Assembly (NCBI GenBank): GCA_011009095.1
Contig: VTPC01000924.1
Location: 113,301-177,300 of the forward strand
Direction: 5' to 3'
Length of the DNA: 64,000 nucleotides
Origin: Ignelater luminosus
Taxonomy: Eukaryota > Arthropoda > Insecta > Coleoptera > Elateridae
The notes below the pieces were generated by a model. That model searched no databases, was not told the DNA's origin, and saw only the letters and a program-made list of their open reading frames with translations. Below are positions 49,716-62,268 of the stretch, in pieces. The position numbers and the translations under genes were made by a program. The first letter of the stretch is position 1; each line of letters begins with the position of its first letter.

Positions 49716-49957
49716 CTGTGAGGTTTGGACGAGTACCAAAGAGAGAAAAGGCTCGTATTTTAGCTGCTATGCAGCAAAGTTCTAATTCGCGCTCATTGGA
49801 AAAGGCTGTCAGTGCAGAACTTGAAGATGAGCAAAGACTTCTTGCTACTGTTGTGCGGGCGCACATCGATACCTGCGACTTCACCAGAGACAAGGTGGAA
49901 CCGATGCTGGCCCGTGCTAGGGAACACCCCTCGTACACGGCCTGTCCTCCAACTTTG
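49716..49957 (+). CDS. E75: E75 shared hinge exon
   Basis: The acceptor is TTTTACAG|CT. The exon completes Ala after MSRD (or Pro in E75D) and encodes VRFGRVPKREKARILAAMQQ, then a Ser-rich and acidic linker, then a helical region ending ARAREHPSYTACPPTL. The GRVPKREK segment is the C-terminal extension of the DNA-binding domain (T/A-box type). In E75/Rev-erb proteins this extension contacts the A/T-rich bases 5' of AGGTCA. It is common to all isoforms. The donor TTG|GTAAGT leaves a complete codon. Confidence 0.97.
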
Positions 49958-50634
49958 GTAAGTTCAATTCCAGTATTAATTTTAATCTTTAAAAAAATTC
50001 GTAAAGAGTTACGGTTAGGAAGTCAACGATCGGAAGGAAATGGGACGGAATAAACGAACCCCGAACAAAGCTACGCATAGCCAGACTGGGCGACCTTGCA
50101 CGCAGGGTACAAGCGGAAACGTTCAAGGTTCCAACAGGAGATCTCTCTCGCTCGTATTTGCTTATCAGGTTTCATTTCCAAGGCTGCTGAATAAAATTGC
50201 AAATACTCGTGCGTCAGCGTGTCTTTGTGACACGGTACAACCCGTCACCACCTAAGGACATATATTAGAAGTCAAGTTCCTTTACTTAGAAATGAGGAAG
50301 TAACCTATTGCAAGCGAACTGTCCGTTACTGGGATCACGAATCTCGTTTTACAGTTTGCATAGCTGTTTTAAAAGGGGCCAAATCTCCTCGAACAAACCT
50401 TGAATGTTATAATTGCAAATTCTTTACGCGACTGATGAATTTATCGTATGTTGTTAATTCAGCCTTGAATCTCGGCCGTGCAAAGGTCGCCAAATCTGAT
50501 TTTAGACTGCCAGCCATGTGTTCCGCAACGTCACTCATTTCGAATAAGCATCGATGACGAAATTATACTCAATTAAGCATAATCGTTTTATGTGAATGTA
50601 CGTCATGCTAAATTCCTGTTTTTTGTTGTTGCAG
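49958..50634 (+). other. intron before the ligand-binding exon
   Basis: A 677-bp intron, GC-elevated at about 50030-50260 and 50320-50540, with half-site-like CGACCTTG (50090) and AGGTCG (50465). The frame at 50040-50255 opens with ATG but has no protein feature. It ends TTGTTGTTGCAG. Confidence 0.65.
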
Positions 50635-52437
50635 GCATGCCCCCTAAATCCCAATCCACAGCCGTTGACTGGGCAACAGGAATTGCTTCAAGATTTTTCC
50701 AAGCGGTTTTCGCCAGCCATTCGTGGTGTAGTTGAATTTGCAAAACGCATCCCCGGATTTTCTCTACTCTCTCAAGATGACCAAGTGACCCTGCTGAAAG
50801 CTGGTGTTTTTGAAGTTCTTCTCGTCCGTCTCGCGTGTATGTTCGACGCGCAAACGTCCAGTATGATATGCTTAAATGGACAGGTGTTAAAACGTGAATC
50901 GATTCACAACAGTTCAAATGCAAGGTTCCTTATGGACTCTATGTTCGATTTCGCGGAACGAATGAACGCGCTACGTTTATCTGACGCGGAAATCGGTTTG
51001 TTTTGCTCGGTAGTTGTTATTGCCGCCGATCGCCCAGGACTTCGCAATACAGAACTGATAGAGAAAATGCACAACAAGCTCAAGGCTGCACTTCAGATAG
51101 TGGTCAATCAAAATCATCCAGGCCAGCAAGATATTTTACACGAATTAATGAAAAAAGTTCCAGATCTCCGTACTCTAAATACTTTGCACTCAGAAAAATT
51201 GCTCGCATTTAAAATGACTGAACAACAGCAATTAATGCAGCAACAACAACAAATGTGGAACTGCGAAGAAGAGAACAGCAGCAAGAGTCCAGCTGGTTCG
51301 TCGTGGTCTTCATCTTCTGATGTAGCGATGGACGAAGCAAAGAGCCCTCTGGGTTCTGTATCAAGTACTGAATCGATGTGCTCTGGGGAAGTGGCATCAA
51401 TAAGCGAATATCATCATCAGCAGCCACCGCATCATATAAGCCCAAATGCTACCAACGCACCTTTATTAGCTGCTACGTTAGCTGGTGGTTTATGTCCTGC
51501 AAGGCACAGAGCTAATTCAGGATCTACTTCATCCGGTGACGACGAATTAGTAGCTACTTCTCATCTAATTCATAATGGACTTACAATAACTCCAGTATCG
51601 AGGCCGCAACAACAGCAGCCATTACATAGATTTAGAAAATTGGATTCCCCAAGCGACTCTGGCATCGAATCAGGAACAGAAAAGGTCGACAAGGCCAGTG
51701 CTCCGACTTCCGTGTGCTCGAGTCCACGTTCTTCCATCGAAGATCACCACATCGTCGAAGATATGCCAGTGCTAAAAAGGGTGCTGCAAGCACCACCTTT
51801 ATACGATACAAATTCTTTGATGGACGAAGCTTACAAGCCTCACAAGAAATTCCGTGCTCTACGCAATAAAGATTCAGCAGAGGCAGAACCTGTAATCACG
51901 GTTTCTCCTCAACCCCAACACACCCAAATACACTCGACTTTATCGAGTACGCATTCAACGTTGGCCAAATCTTTAATGGAAGGGCCACGAATGACTGCAG
52001 AGCAAATGAAACGCACCGACATTATTCACAACTACATAATGCGAGGGGACAATGTCGTCGCTTCACCACACGTATCGGCGCCCCCAACCTCCTGTCCGTA
52101 CAAATCTGGTGGATCGCTGTTACAACCTGCATGGGCAACGAGCGTAATTACAACAACGTCCCGCCAACCCTACCTGAGTAATTCCGGCACTACACCTCCT
52201 CCTCCTCAACCCGAATATACCCGTGTTTATTACCATCCCCAATCTCCACATTCAACCTCTCCAGCTCCTCCGCAAAGTCGCTCGCCGATATCTCCGACCT
52301 CCTCGCCGATTTCGACGACACCAAAAATGATGGAACTACAAGTGGACATTGCAGACTCGCAACAACCACTTAATTTGTCCAAGAAATCGCCGTCCCCGTC
52401 ACCACGGCCGTTGAAAATAGTGACGCTCGAGGTGTAA
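50635..52437 (+). CDS. E75: E75 ligand-binding domain and F domain, terminal coding exon
   Basis: Six hundred residues in one exon. The ligand-binding domain (exon residues about 1-195) opens ACPLNPNP, includes the receptor signature FAKRIPGFSLLSQDDQVTLL (35-54), and ends TLNTLHSEKLLAFK. Cys at exon residue 2 and His at 185 align with the two haem ligands reported for fly E75, so haem binding and NO/CO sensing should be kept. A Gln-rich stretch (EQQQLMQQQQQMW) leads into a long, probably disordered F domain rich in Ser, Pro and His. Conserved blocks within it are SPLGSVSSTES, LDSPSDSGIESG, EDMPVLKRVLQAPPLYDTNS then LMDEAYKPHKKFRALR, and a final PLNLSKK (exon residues 578-584). PLNLSKK resembles CtBP-type corepressor-binding motifs. 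The protein ends KIVTLEV. No truncation or frameshift is seen. Confidence 0.98.
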   Translation, partial: ACPLNPNPQPLTGQQELLQDFSKRFSPAIRGVVEFAKRIPGFSLLSQDDQVTLLKAGVFEVLLVRLACMFDAQTSSMICLNGQVLKRESIHNSSNARFLMDSMFDFAERMNALRLSDAEIGLFCSVVVIAADRPGLRNTELIEKMHNKLKAALQIVVNQNHPGQQDILHELMKKVPDLRTLNTLHSEKLLAFKMTEQQQLMQQQQQMWNCEEENSSKSPAGSSWSSSSDVAMDEAKSPLGSVSSTESMCSGEVASISEYHHQQPPHHISPNATNAPLLAATLAGGLCPARHRANSGSTSSGDDELVATSHLIHNGLTITPVSRPQQQQPLHRFRKLDSPSDSGIESGTEKVDKASAPTSVCSSPRSSIEDHHIVEDMPVLKRVLQAPPLYDTNSLMDEAYKPHKKFRALRNKDSAEAEPVITVSPQPQHTQIHSTLSSTHSTLAKSLMEGPRMTAEQMKRTDIIHNYIMRGDNVVASPHVSAPPTSCPYKSGGSLLQPAWATSVITTTSRQPYLSNSGTTPPPPQPEYTRVYYHPQSPHSTSPAPPQSRSPISPTSSPISTTPKMMELQVDIADSQQPLNLSKKSPSPSPRPLKIVTLEV

Positions 52438-53480
52438 ATAAATGAGTTTAGTACAAAGTAAAAAAAAGTGACGGGTCGGACTTAAAAGCCCCCGGTGTGG
52501 ACGTTTCGGACTAGAACCTGATGGTGCCACTTTAATCGTATTATAAACCAAATAATTTATTATTACATATTCAATCTGTATGTTTATGCGTGGAGACCTA
52601 TGTTTATGTCAGTAGTTGTAGTTTCGTTTAACTTAGCCTGGCCGCACTTAGCCGCGGTTTTTCCCATGTTCTCATCTTACTTCCGCCATTACCAGCGGCG
52701 GCGCGTATTGTAAATAGTGGACCAACCCTTAACGCGCCGCAGCACTAGTTAAGATTTTAAGAACAATCATTAATTTAATGGCTCTATAATAATTGTAAAA
52801 GAATATTTATGATAAACTGGCATCATGCACCAATCCTACTATAGATTTATTATTATGAATTAATATATGTGATAAATTTATTTGTAGAACAGTTGTGTAT
52901 AAATTTGTGTTACGTATCTCAGTTTGTAAAGAGACTCGTTATCATTTTCATCAGTGCGTGTTGTATCATCACCATTATTATCATTATCATTAGTTAAGTG
53001 ACTCGAGGAAGGAACAATGAGACTGAAGAGAGTACGTCATTAATATTTTAAATAATTAAAATTCACAAAAAAAAACTTTTTACTCGTACTATAAGCAGCC
53101 AGTACCATTTTTGGGGGTACATTTCGAAGGTGCAAGTTCTAACATAAATAAGGAAGTTCCAAATTTGAAATGTGCAACCGAGGGCGTACTCTCTATTCAA
53201 AGTTTCCTGGCCTCGTTCATCTCCCATGAAGACGTGAAAGTTATTTCTGTCGTCCCTCAAACATTTATCGCATCGTCTTTACGGATGGTGCTGTCCCGTA
53301 GTAATTTTTTTCCTATATGATCTTGTATCTGTTAGCATGAGTCATTGTACAATCGGCGTGGGCGGAGGATTTCAACCTCCTTGCAGACGCGCCTATCGTA
53401 CATCAATGGGAAATGTAGTACTTTTGTAAGTGGGGAGAATGTTGAGGCTGTCAGAATAAACCATGTCTGGTGAAATTCAA
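52438..53480 (+). other. E75 3' UTR
   Basis: About 1 kb, with several ATTTA words (near 52803 and 52877) of the kind that shorten mRNA life, as expected for an early-response gene. The GC-rich patch at 52640-52740 is unusual for this UTR. The end is set by the poly(A) signal at 53455; longer forms using later AATAAA words (53562, 53821) are possible. Confidence 0.6.
53455..53460 (+). terminator. putative E75 poly(A) signal
   Basis: AATAAA is followed within about 25 bp by a GT/T-rich stretch (TCGTTGTTTGTTTT), the usual arrangement around a cleavage site. Confidence 0.5.
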
Positions 53481-53680
53481 TCGTTGTTTGTTTTAAATCT
53501 AAAAAAAAACTTTCCTTATTACCCTACTTTAGATTTTGCAGATTTTCTTATGCCGCAAAAAAATAAAAGCGTTAACCTTCGTGATGTAGCACAAGTTAAT
53601 TGTCGCACATCGAAAAAAATCTAAGGACGACACAAATATAAGGCCATTGTGTTTTAGTGGACAGCGATCACACAAAGCGT

Positions 53681-53695
53681 AGGTCAGACGGGTCA
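53681..53695. promoter_or_regulatory. DR3 nuclear-receptor site downstream of E75
   Basis: AGGTCA-GAC-GGGTCA is a clean direct repeat with three-base spacing, about 200 bp past the putative poly(A) site. DR3/DR4 sites can bind EcR/USP and related heterodimers; use here is inferred. Confidence 0.4.
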
Positions 53696-56576
53696 AATCC
53701 AAGGTTTCTTGATACTCTGCATTCAAGGTCTTTTCCCCACACGTGTGCCAATATTCAATACATCAGAATGCAAAATATCTGTAAATTTGTAAAATTAACC
53801 TGTAGCGCATGTAGTGGGGAAATAAAAGTGAAAAAGCACAGCTAAGTATGATCTTTATTTAGAATATGATTTTTAAGTAATACTAATGAAGAACGGGAAA
53901 AGTGCACGACTTTTGACATTGAGAGTGGACGTAAAAAATCTAACCGCAAATAAACACACACATCTCTTGTCAATGAATCACATCCTCATTTCGGACTGCG
54001 TGTCTTTATTAGATTTATGAAATAGAAAAACCATAGTTGGCCATCCAGCCGACGTTACATCATCATTACAATAGGTGTGTATGCTGATATGTGTGCACAC
54101 AAATCTACTTTAAATCGCAAAAAGTTGCCCTTGAGTTAGAAAATATTGTCAAGAAACGTTACGTAGTCAAACGAATTTGTGACATTGAAGTATTTTTACT
54201 GATGATGATGTTATTTACAGAAATTCTTATAAATATATACGTTTATCTCTAGAACTTATAAATATTAGAGATACCACGCATTGGTATTAACGAAAAAAAT
54301 GGAAAAAACATTTTTCCTCTCATTAAAAGTGAGAATTGGCAAACGTTTGGCATATGATTTTTATGTTTGCACTAGGATTTTGCTTTTGTTTATAAGAAAG
54401 TTATAACTAATAAGTAATATGGAAGGAAGAGTCTAGTTTATTATTCACATCAGTGTTCAAATAGTTTAACTATGAAGAGAAATTAAGGAAAAGTGAATAT
54501 TGCAAACAATGTACGTAGTAGTATATCATACCTATAAAATGGTATCGCATAGGAAATTTTCCCATTAAAATCAGCTAAACAGTATTTAGATTAACAAATG
54601 ACACTATCGTCACGCTCAAGGTCTAGTCCTATATATAATCACCAGTGGTTTCAAGGAACAAGGTCGCCTAATCGGGAAACAAATAAGTTAACAATGATAC
54701 TAACATTAACTTATTACGCTTTTTTTTAACTGACAAACAAAATTATTAACAAGAGTTTTTCATTTATACCGTATTCATTGGTGCTAATTATCAATGAATA
54801 AATTTGAATTTGCATTAATTGTGAAACTGCCTCTACAGGGTGTTTGAAAAATAGAGGACAAATTTAAGCAATAACTTTTTTTATTCAAACAGAGGGGGAT
54901 TAAGTTCCCGATTATATAATTTGATAGTTACTTACGTAAACCTTAAGCAATACATTTATGTCATTAATTTACCAGTAAATATTTCAACAGCAAGTTTATA
55001 CATTACGTAGCTCGGTTTATCTTACAGATAAAATTGAGCCTTTTTTTTATATTTTTTCTCTATATTATTATCACAGTATGGCATTCGTTCTAGTTCTTGC
55101 TTTGAACTGGAATTTCTGTAAAAAATTAGTGCTTTGGAAATTGTTGAACCTACTCAGTTTTCTGATGTAAACATTTTTGTTTTGTGTGTTTAACTGGAGC
55201 CACTTGCCGCCAGACCCAATTAGGTGTCTTGCGAACAGTAGCGGCTGCTGCAAGCATAGCATTGGGGCAGCGATCTTTTAAGAATAAAACACCTATTACT
55301 GTAATTATATTAAATTTTTATTTTTAAATGTTTGTAACATCTCTGTTAAGCATTTACACATGATGAAGCAATATGAGATGCAAACGTAGTTTCAAGATTT
55401 TGTCTGTTTAATTTATTATAGATAAGCATTGATTTACTATGTTTATGCATTTTAATTTATACCATTAATACGGCAGGTATAAATAGAGCTGTAATGATTC
55501 TTCCTGCCTAAGAATTCGTGCTTTATTTTTGAAATATTTTACGGGATAGAAAATTGTAAGGGCTGTGTTAAATTTGACTTCAAAATTGACTACAATTTTG
55601 TCTTTGAAATCTGACATCGTTGCATACAGCACATTTAACGTCAAAACTGCATTTAAAAGTTTGACAAGGAAATATTTAGAACATATTTTTTTACACGCAG
55701 AATTAACACAATTTTTAAAACGACGAGATTGTAGTCAATTTCAACGTCAAATTTAACACCGTGTCAGACGGCCCTAAGTAAAACATACGATGCTGCTTTG
55801 CTCTTGGATACTTCATGAGGTAAGGTTTAGTTTGTCATTAAATAAAAATAATATGCAAACCTAAACAAATTATAGAAGTATTGATCTGTCCGTGTACCAT
55901 TCACGTTTTATTTATGATCTTCTATATTGTGTACATTTTTAAATGAGAGATACAAGCAAGTTTATAGAATTGAATTTGAGATATGGTTCAAGTCATTGTG
56001 TTTTAGATAAGTTTTAAAGTAATAATCCAATTGTTGACATAGTAAAATATTGACGAACTCCGAAACCATTCACTATCATCTCGTTTCGTTTCACTGAATA
56101 ATGTAGTAGGTTGTCATTAGGTGGACACAAAATTCTTAAATTCAGCCGTTAAGCTTAAAAGCTCTAGGTGAATTCACCAATAGGCGCAATTATGATGCTA
56201 TACATAGGTGAGCAACAAAACGCAAAATATGTTACGATAACATTGATTATTTGGTAATTTCTTAGAGACTTTGCAACATCGTTCGGCTTATAATAAGCAT
56301 TTCCTAAACCTTCTTGTTTACCTTTCTGAACTTTGAAAATCATACCTATGCTTACCAGTATCAAGTATTTGACTTGTGCTACATATATAAATATAATGAA
56401 GTTTCTGTTTTTACTTTTTTCATAATTTATAAGCTGAAATTTATAATCTTATGTGTAATGGGAACTTACTTTTGTAATTATGAATCAAAACATTGATTAA
56501 AGGCAGGCATGTATTTAAATTCAAGTAAAGATAATTGAAATTTTGAAATTGCGTAATTTCATAGCTTTTTTTTTGT

Positions 56577-58020
56577 AAAACTTAGCAACTGACTGAAATA
56601 CAATACGTTATTATAGAGAATGTCCAATTGCAATACTTGAATTTTGAAATTCTACTACTCGTTTGGAGAAATGTCTATCCAAACCTAAACGCCACGATTG
56701 CCTTTTTCAAAAATTACAGTTCGTATCAAGACTAGACTAATTTTGTTCGAAGTTATTTTACGCAGTCTGCCCAAAATTACTTCACAGACGTCAGATCACT
56801 TCAGTTGATCGGACGTTCCGAGATCGTTTATTTGGAAACCAAAACAAGGCCAAAATCTCTTCTACACTGATATAATTGAAGAAATGTGGAACACCAGAGA
56901 TATCTATTTTTTTGTATCCCCAAATTTTCGTACTTTAGAAATTCCTTATTTGGAATTTTTAGTCAATACTGGAAGGCTGATCCAGTCCAACTTGAATTAA
57001 AACTGATTGTACAGTTTTATTCTTGATTGTCTAGTCTTCATGTTAAAAATTTCTTTTGAAATAGCAAAGTTTATAGTTATTCTATAAAACCTAGAAAGTG
57101 ATTGAAATCAATAGGTTATCCTTTATAATGTCCAATAGCAGCTTTTGGATTTTGAATTTTACTATTCCTTTGGAGAAGTGCCTAGAAAGAAGCCCTTTTG
57201 AAATATCTAAATGCCAAAATTGCCTGTCACAGAAATTGGAGTTCGTCGAGAAGAGACTAATTTTGCTGAAAGTTACTGACAAAAGATTATCAAAGTAGTA
57301 CTCGTTCTACGATTTTAAGCAGTCTGTACACAATTACTTCATGGGATAAGATCAGGTTTTTGGAGGTTGATCGGATGTTTTCATCTCATTCATTTGGAAA
57401 AGAAGGCCAAAATCTATACTGATACAGTCGAGGAAATGTGAAACCACTGATACTTATTTATTTTCATATCTCGAATTTGCTTTGCTTTTATGTAGAATGG
57501 GAATTTTGTAAATACAGGAAATAAAAGAACTTTGAAATCTGGGATGTTGAATCAACACATTAATGAAGTAGCAATATACGCTAATCTAATTATACTAAAG
57601 TTAAAGCTGACTGTGTAGTTTTATTTCTGTTTGTCGGTTTTAGAAATTTCGTATATTGAATGCTTTTTTTGGAATTACGTTTGGAATTTATACTTTTTAA
57701 TGAAACCTAAAAACTGATTGAAATTTGAATTTTAAGATTGCAGTTTTGAATTTTACTGCTCCTTTGGAGAAGTGTATCTAGGAAGAAGTATCTAAACGCC
57801 AAAGCTGCTGTTTCAGAAACTGGAGAAGGGACTAGTTTTAAAGCGCTTTGGAATCAATTCAGAGCAGTCTAGACAAAATTACTTTGTGTTACTTCCAAAC
57901 AAACTGAAAAGGGCATCAGATCTCTTTGACGGTTTGGATGTTCCGACACTGACTATTTCGAGATCAAACCAAGGGCAAAATCTCTTCTACTCTGATTCAG
58001 AGTAGTTTGTAAACTGCAAA
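56577..58020. repeat. three diverged tandem copies of a ~0.5-0.6 kb unit
   Basis: Copies begin near 56577, 57087 and 57700 with AAACTTAGCAACTGA, AAACCTAGAAAGTGA and AAACCTAAAAACTGA. Each then runs through TTTGGAGAA(A/G)TG, AAACGCCA-like, GACTAATTTT/GACTAGTTTT, GCAGTCT, AAATTACTT, a GGA(C/T)GTT block, and a (C)CAAAATCT...TACTCTGAT-like block, in the same order. Only the first two copies share the following AT-rich part; the third is shorter. Divergence is high, so the amplification is old. No protein frame is conserved among the copies. Confidence 0.7.
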
Positions 58021-59634
58021 GATTGAGAAACGTTAATTTAGGATATTAGATACTGTGTATAAGTTTGCTTAAGCATCTTGCTAAACAAAGTATGTGTGCA
58101 ATTTCCATATTTAGACGATGTAGTTGTTCTATGGGTAAGAGTCTTACTTTTCTAACGTTAACCCGAAGATATAAATTGATTTAATTTGATTCATTTACCA
58201 TCCACAGGGTGGGCAAACATGATCGAACTGACTCAAAAAGACTACTTTACCAGAATATATTTAACCAAGCAATTTGGTTTTGATGTTCGAGTTGTAAAGG
58301 ATGAAAATGTATCTTTTTGTGATATGTGTTCATTCTTGATTTAGACGAAAGTATTCCAACTTCCAGCGAGATAACAATCTTCAATTTTCTAAATATCCCA
58401 TTACTTCCTTATCTGAAAAGGAAAGAAGATAGATTATACTTTAGAGTTTATTGTAACTTACAGTGTAATATAGAATGCATAGCTCGAAAAATGTCAATGT
58501 CAATGGGGAAAGAACATTTAAGTAGTAACAATTACTAAAAAGTGAAACACCACTTTGATAATATAAAGATAGTGATTTTAAAATAAAAACATTTTTTTCT
58601 GCTTTGCTGTTATATTTTGATACCAATGTTATGACTGCTTGATTGATTGACTTTCAAACATATAGAGTTGTAAACAAATATGTCAAAGTTGCTCTTTTTG
58701 ACCTCCCATGCTAATAATCATATAACCATCTCGGTTTTCCGTTTTTGTTCTTTGAGCAATCCTTCTACCATTTCTTATTCAATCTTGTCAAAAGAAAAAT
58801 AGAAATGGGCCTTAAAGGTTCCGCCTCTGATTTTGATTTTCTCAGATAGGAAAATTGGTGAAAAACTAGATTTGATTGATTTGATTTGGTTTATGTTTTG
58901 CAAATTTTTATCTGTTCGTTACCTGAATTTTACTTTTCAAACATGATCAGTCTTATGAAATCACTGGGGAAAACAAAATCAGAAAACTAAACTACATGAA
59001 AATATTTGCTTTTGGAATGGAAAGATTCTTAGGCTAAGACTTCGAGAAAGGATTGAAGGCTTTCTTTAGGTTGGAAGTAAACTTGCTAATCATCCTGTGC
59101 AACTTTTTGGGAATGATGCTTCTTTTGCAATGTATTGCAATACTGTAGATTTTGTGTTTTAGTTTACCGTAATCTTTGGATTCTTTATGTACCTTCATAC
59201 GGAATTTTTGGAGAAACTGTGTTTACTATTTTCCTTTCAAACTGAAATCTGAGTGGGCAGATGTGAATATTGATTTACGTAATTCTTGTACTTTCATTTA
59301 TTAAACATGCTGTATGTCAGTCTTGTCACTACTTATTGGACATTTCCTAACATTTTTTCTTTCACTCGGTCAACATTATGAAAACATTTATCATTATCAG
59401 CACATAGATATTTATTTATATTATTATATAAAACAGATTGCTTATTGGTCTCTTAGTGACAGGGGTGACTTTAGGATGACCTATACGGTAAACATGTCTC
59501 GAAACCAATTATAATAGTTTGTTTTGAAGAATTTCGCGCGATGACGTAGCCTTTGTAGACGTCTACGTTTTGTCCTTCATAAATATTGCATGAACGTTTT
59601 GTGATTATCGTTTACAAGGTCAAGTTTAACAGCT

Positions 59635-59650
59635 ATACGTATATACGTAT
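59635..59650. repeat. 16-bp perfect palindrome
   Basis: ATACGTATATACGTAT equals its own reverse complement. No function can be assigned. Confidence 0.7.
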
Positions 59651-60802
59651 TGATTAGGGCTGCTATAAAAAAATTAATATCCGACGTACTTGACAATACT
59701 ATCTATAAAAGCATCGTACAACATTTAATCCTTTAATCAGACACCAACGCTCTCATTAACTTTTATAATTTATTACTAGGAAATCGGTAAAGATTAATTG
59801 AATAAAATATAAAAAATACGAATTTAAATGCTGCACCTCTAATAACTTAAAATTTTTTTACGTGTTGAAAGTGAAGGTTACGAGCAAATATAACCTATGC
59901 ACATTAACGGTGACATTGACGAACTACTTGATTATTTTATTGTTTTGAAAGAAAAGAACAAGAAACGGACTCCCACAGCGTTTACCTTTAAATCGCACTT
60001 TTACCGTTATTCACAAACAGAAACAACTTAATTAGTTTTATAAAGACATAGATCGAGAATTATAATAAATTAATTCGATTCATTAAAATTGTATCTGATA
60101 ATTTTGGCAAAAACATTATAAACATGCTGCCATGACCGAACAGAATTTTCCAAGGAGATAAAATTTTTTATAAGAACTTCACGTGTCAGACCTGGGGAGT
60201 ACAAATTGCAAGGCCAAGGTTATAGATAAAACTTGTAGAAATAATACCTTATCATCTAAAATAATTTGCGCCTCATAAATTGTTTATGTATTCATTGTTT
60301 AAGAGGAAAATACTTATCATAATATACATGTAAATTATTAAAGAATGTTTATTATATGTCATTAATTTATTAAACTAATAGTACGAGATGTTTTGATTAT
60401 AATGAAAACAATTTTTTACTTCTTTGTGACTTTAATTTTGTTTATATAGTTTTGGAAAAATTTTGTCCTGTAAAAAAATTTAAAAACAAAACCTTGATTT
60501 TTTTTGCTTAATTTTGGCAAGATTTTGAATTACAAATTAGGTAGGCCACTAGGAAAAGATTTACATGGGGACGATTACCTACACGCCAAGGGCATTATCA
60601 CGTCTATAAATAATTCAGTTTTATTTTGCATAAGGGTACTTCGCAGTAAACAAGTATTCTGATATTAAAGTACATAGAAGGGCCGAAAGTCAGGTAAAAT
60701 CACATTTGCTAATATAATTTTTTCTATAAATAAAAAGTTTTTGGCATCTTTCACAAGGGCACCAATATCACAAAAAATGACCTTAAAGATTGCTATCAGG
60801 GT

Positions 60803-60806
<4 letters not shown>

Positions 60807-60834
<28 letters not shown>
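60807..60834. repeat. (CT)14 microsatellite
   Basis: An uninterrupted CT dinucleotide run of about 28 bp, GAGA-factor-like on the other strand. Confidence 0.95.
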
Positions 60835-60837
<3 letters not shown>

Positions 60838-62268
60838 TAGTAAGTGCACCTATTTCTTTCTAATTGTTAGGTAAAATGAAGTGAATTATTGATGTGATCC
60901 TGCAAGCCTTGAATTTAGACGTTAGGTAATAAAACAGAATTCTATTTGTTCTTATGGTTGAATCTTGCTGATCTTCATCTTAAGAGCAAATTTCACAGCA
61001 AGAACAAATTCTACCAAAAAGTTTGTCAATGGATTAATTTGATTTTTGATTTTACAGCCAGTACTTGATGTCACAAACTTATTTTCATTATTTCTTCTAC
61101 TAGAATATTTCAAATCAACATATTATACTAATGATGAACCACCCTCCAGCAAACTTCAAAAATGAACTACCAAACATACATTTTAGGTCAAATGTTGCTT
61201 TGGAACCTTTAGATTAGCAACAACAGTTTCCAGTAAATTGCAATTTACACAAAATTAGGATAAGGTGTACACAAGATATTTCGTAAATACAGTTTCTACT
61301 ATACCCAGTTGTATTTTAGCCCAACGCTCATCATTTTAGAGCAAACTTTTGAGTTTTGCTAAAGACGCATTTAATAAGCAGAAACAATTGTTTGGGTTTG
61401 TATTTTAAATTTATTATTAGTGAAAGATGGTTTACATCAAACAGGAGTTACAAGACGTTAAAGGACTTTGACTTTTGAGCTTCAGATCCCTTGGATTGCT
61501 AGGGCTCTTATAGTTTAAGTATCTTTAGAGATGTAGGAATATTTGTTGTTAGTTAAGGTTAGCACAAAGACTTTCTATTGCTTTTTGGGCCTGATTTTGC
61601 TCGCTACATGTAGTCACCGTTACAATAGCAAATTTCGTTTTTCCACTTCTAGGTAGAAAACGGTTAGATACTGCCATATTCAACTACTAAATTTCTTGAA
61701 AATCTCCCAGAGAAAGTTTCTTTATCGTCTGTCGTCGTCCCTAAAGGAAAGACGCTTCTGTGGTCAGACGTGTCTATGTTAGTCCTATAAGTAATCAATC
61801 AAGAAGTAAAAGTCTTGCCTCTATAGAGTTGAAAACAGAAACAAAGTTGAATAATACATAAAGGCGCCATCATTGCCAGTTATCTCATAAGCAGTGTTTG
61901 TGACACAGTCTTTGACATATAAGTCTGAAAAATTATCATTTACCATATCTATCTAAACTTCCAAATAAGGTATTAAATATAGTATGGATAAGCAATTTTA
62001 ACAGCTTCTGAGAAACCATAACCTTTTTTCTTTCAAGATTGCTTGTCAAAAGAAAAACAGTTTCCAGTAAACCACACCAAAACTTGTAAATATGAACATA
62101 AAAAGCTACCAGACTTTCCTAGTTTTTTCGTGACTTAAACAGGGTAAGTATTTGCTTTTAAATTGTTTGCATGAAATTTTAAAATTTGCACTATTAGTAT
62201 TATATCCAAAAAATAGAAACAGCGACATTAATTTAGTTTTCTTCTTCATCGTGTGACAAAATCTAGAC

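Larger units (their letters stand above)
12927..53480 (+). other. E75: E75 transcription unit (about 40 kb, alternative first exons)
   Basis: The gene spans the distal first coding exon to the putative poly(A) site. Shared coding exons are 38250-38338, 46949-47093, 49716-49957 and 50635-52437. Alternative starts are 12927-13068 (distal), 37889-38003 (A), 46829 (B) and 49223-49286 (D). Predicted lengths from these joins are 797 residues for A, 769 for B, 702 for D and 806 for the distal form without the 25837 exon. These are shorter than the fly proteins, which are enlarged by homopolymer tracts. The order distal-A-B-D and the sharing of hinge and ligand-binding exons match what is known for insect E75 genes. 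Confidence 0.93.

Noticed and set aside
54836-54900. Transposon-like end ACAGGGTGTTTGAAAAATAG
   Set aside because: Looks like an insect transposon terminus, but I found no matching inverted end or target duplication nearby.
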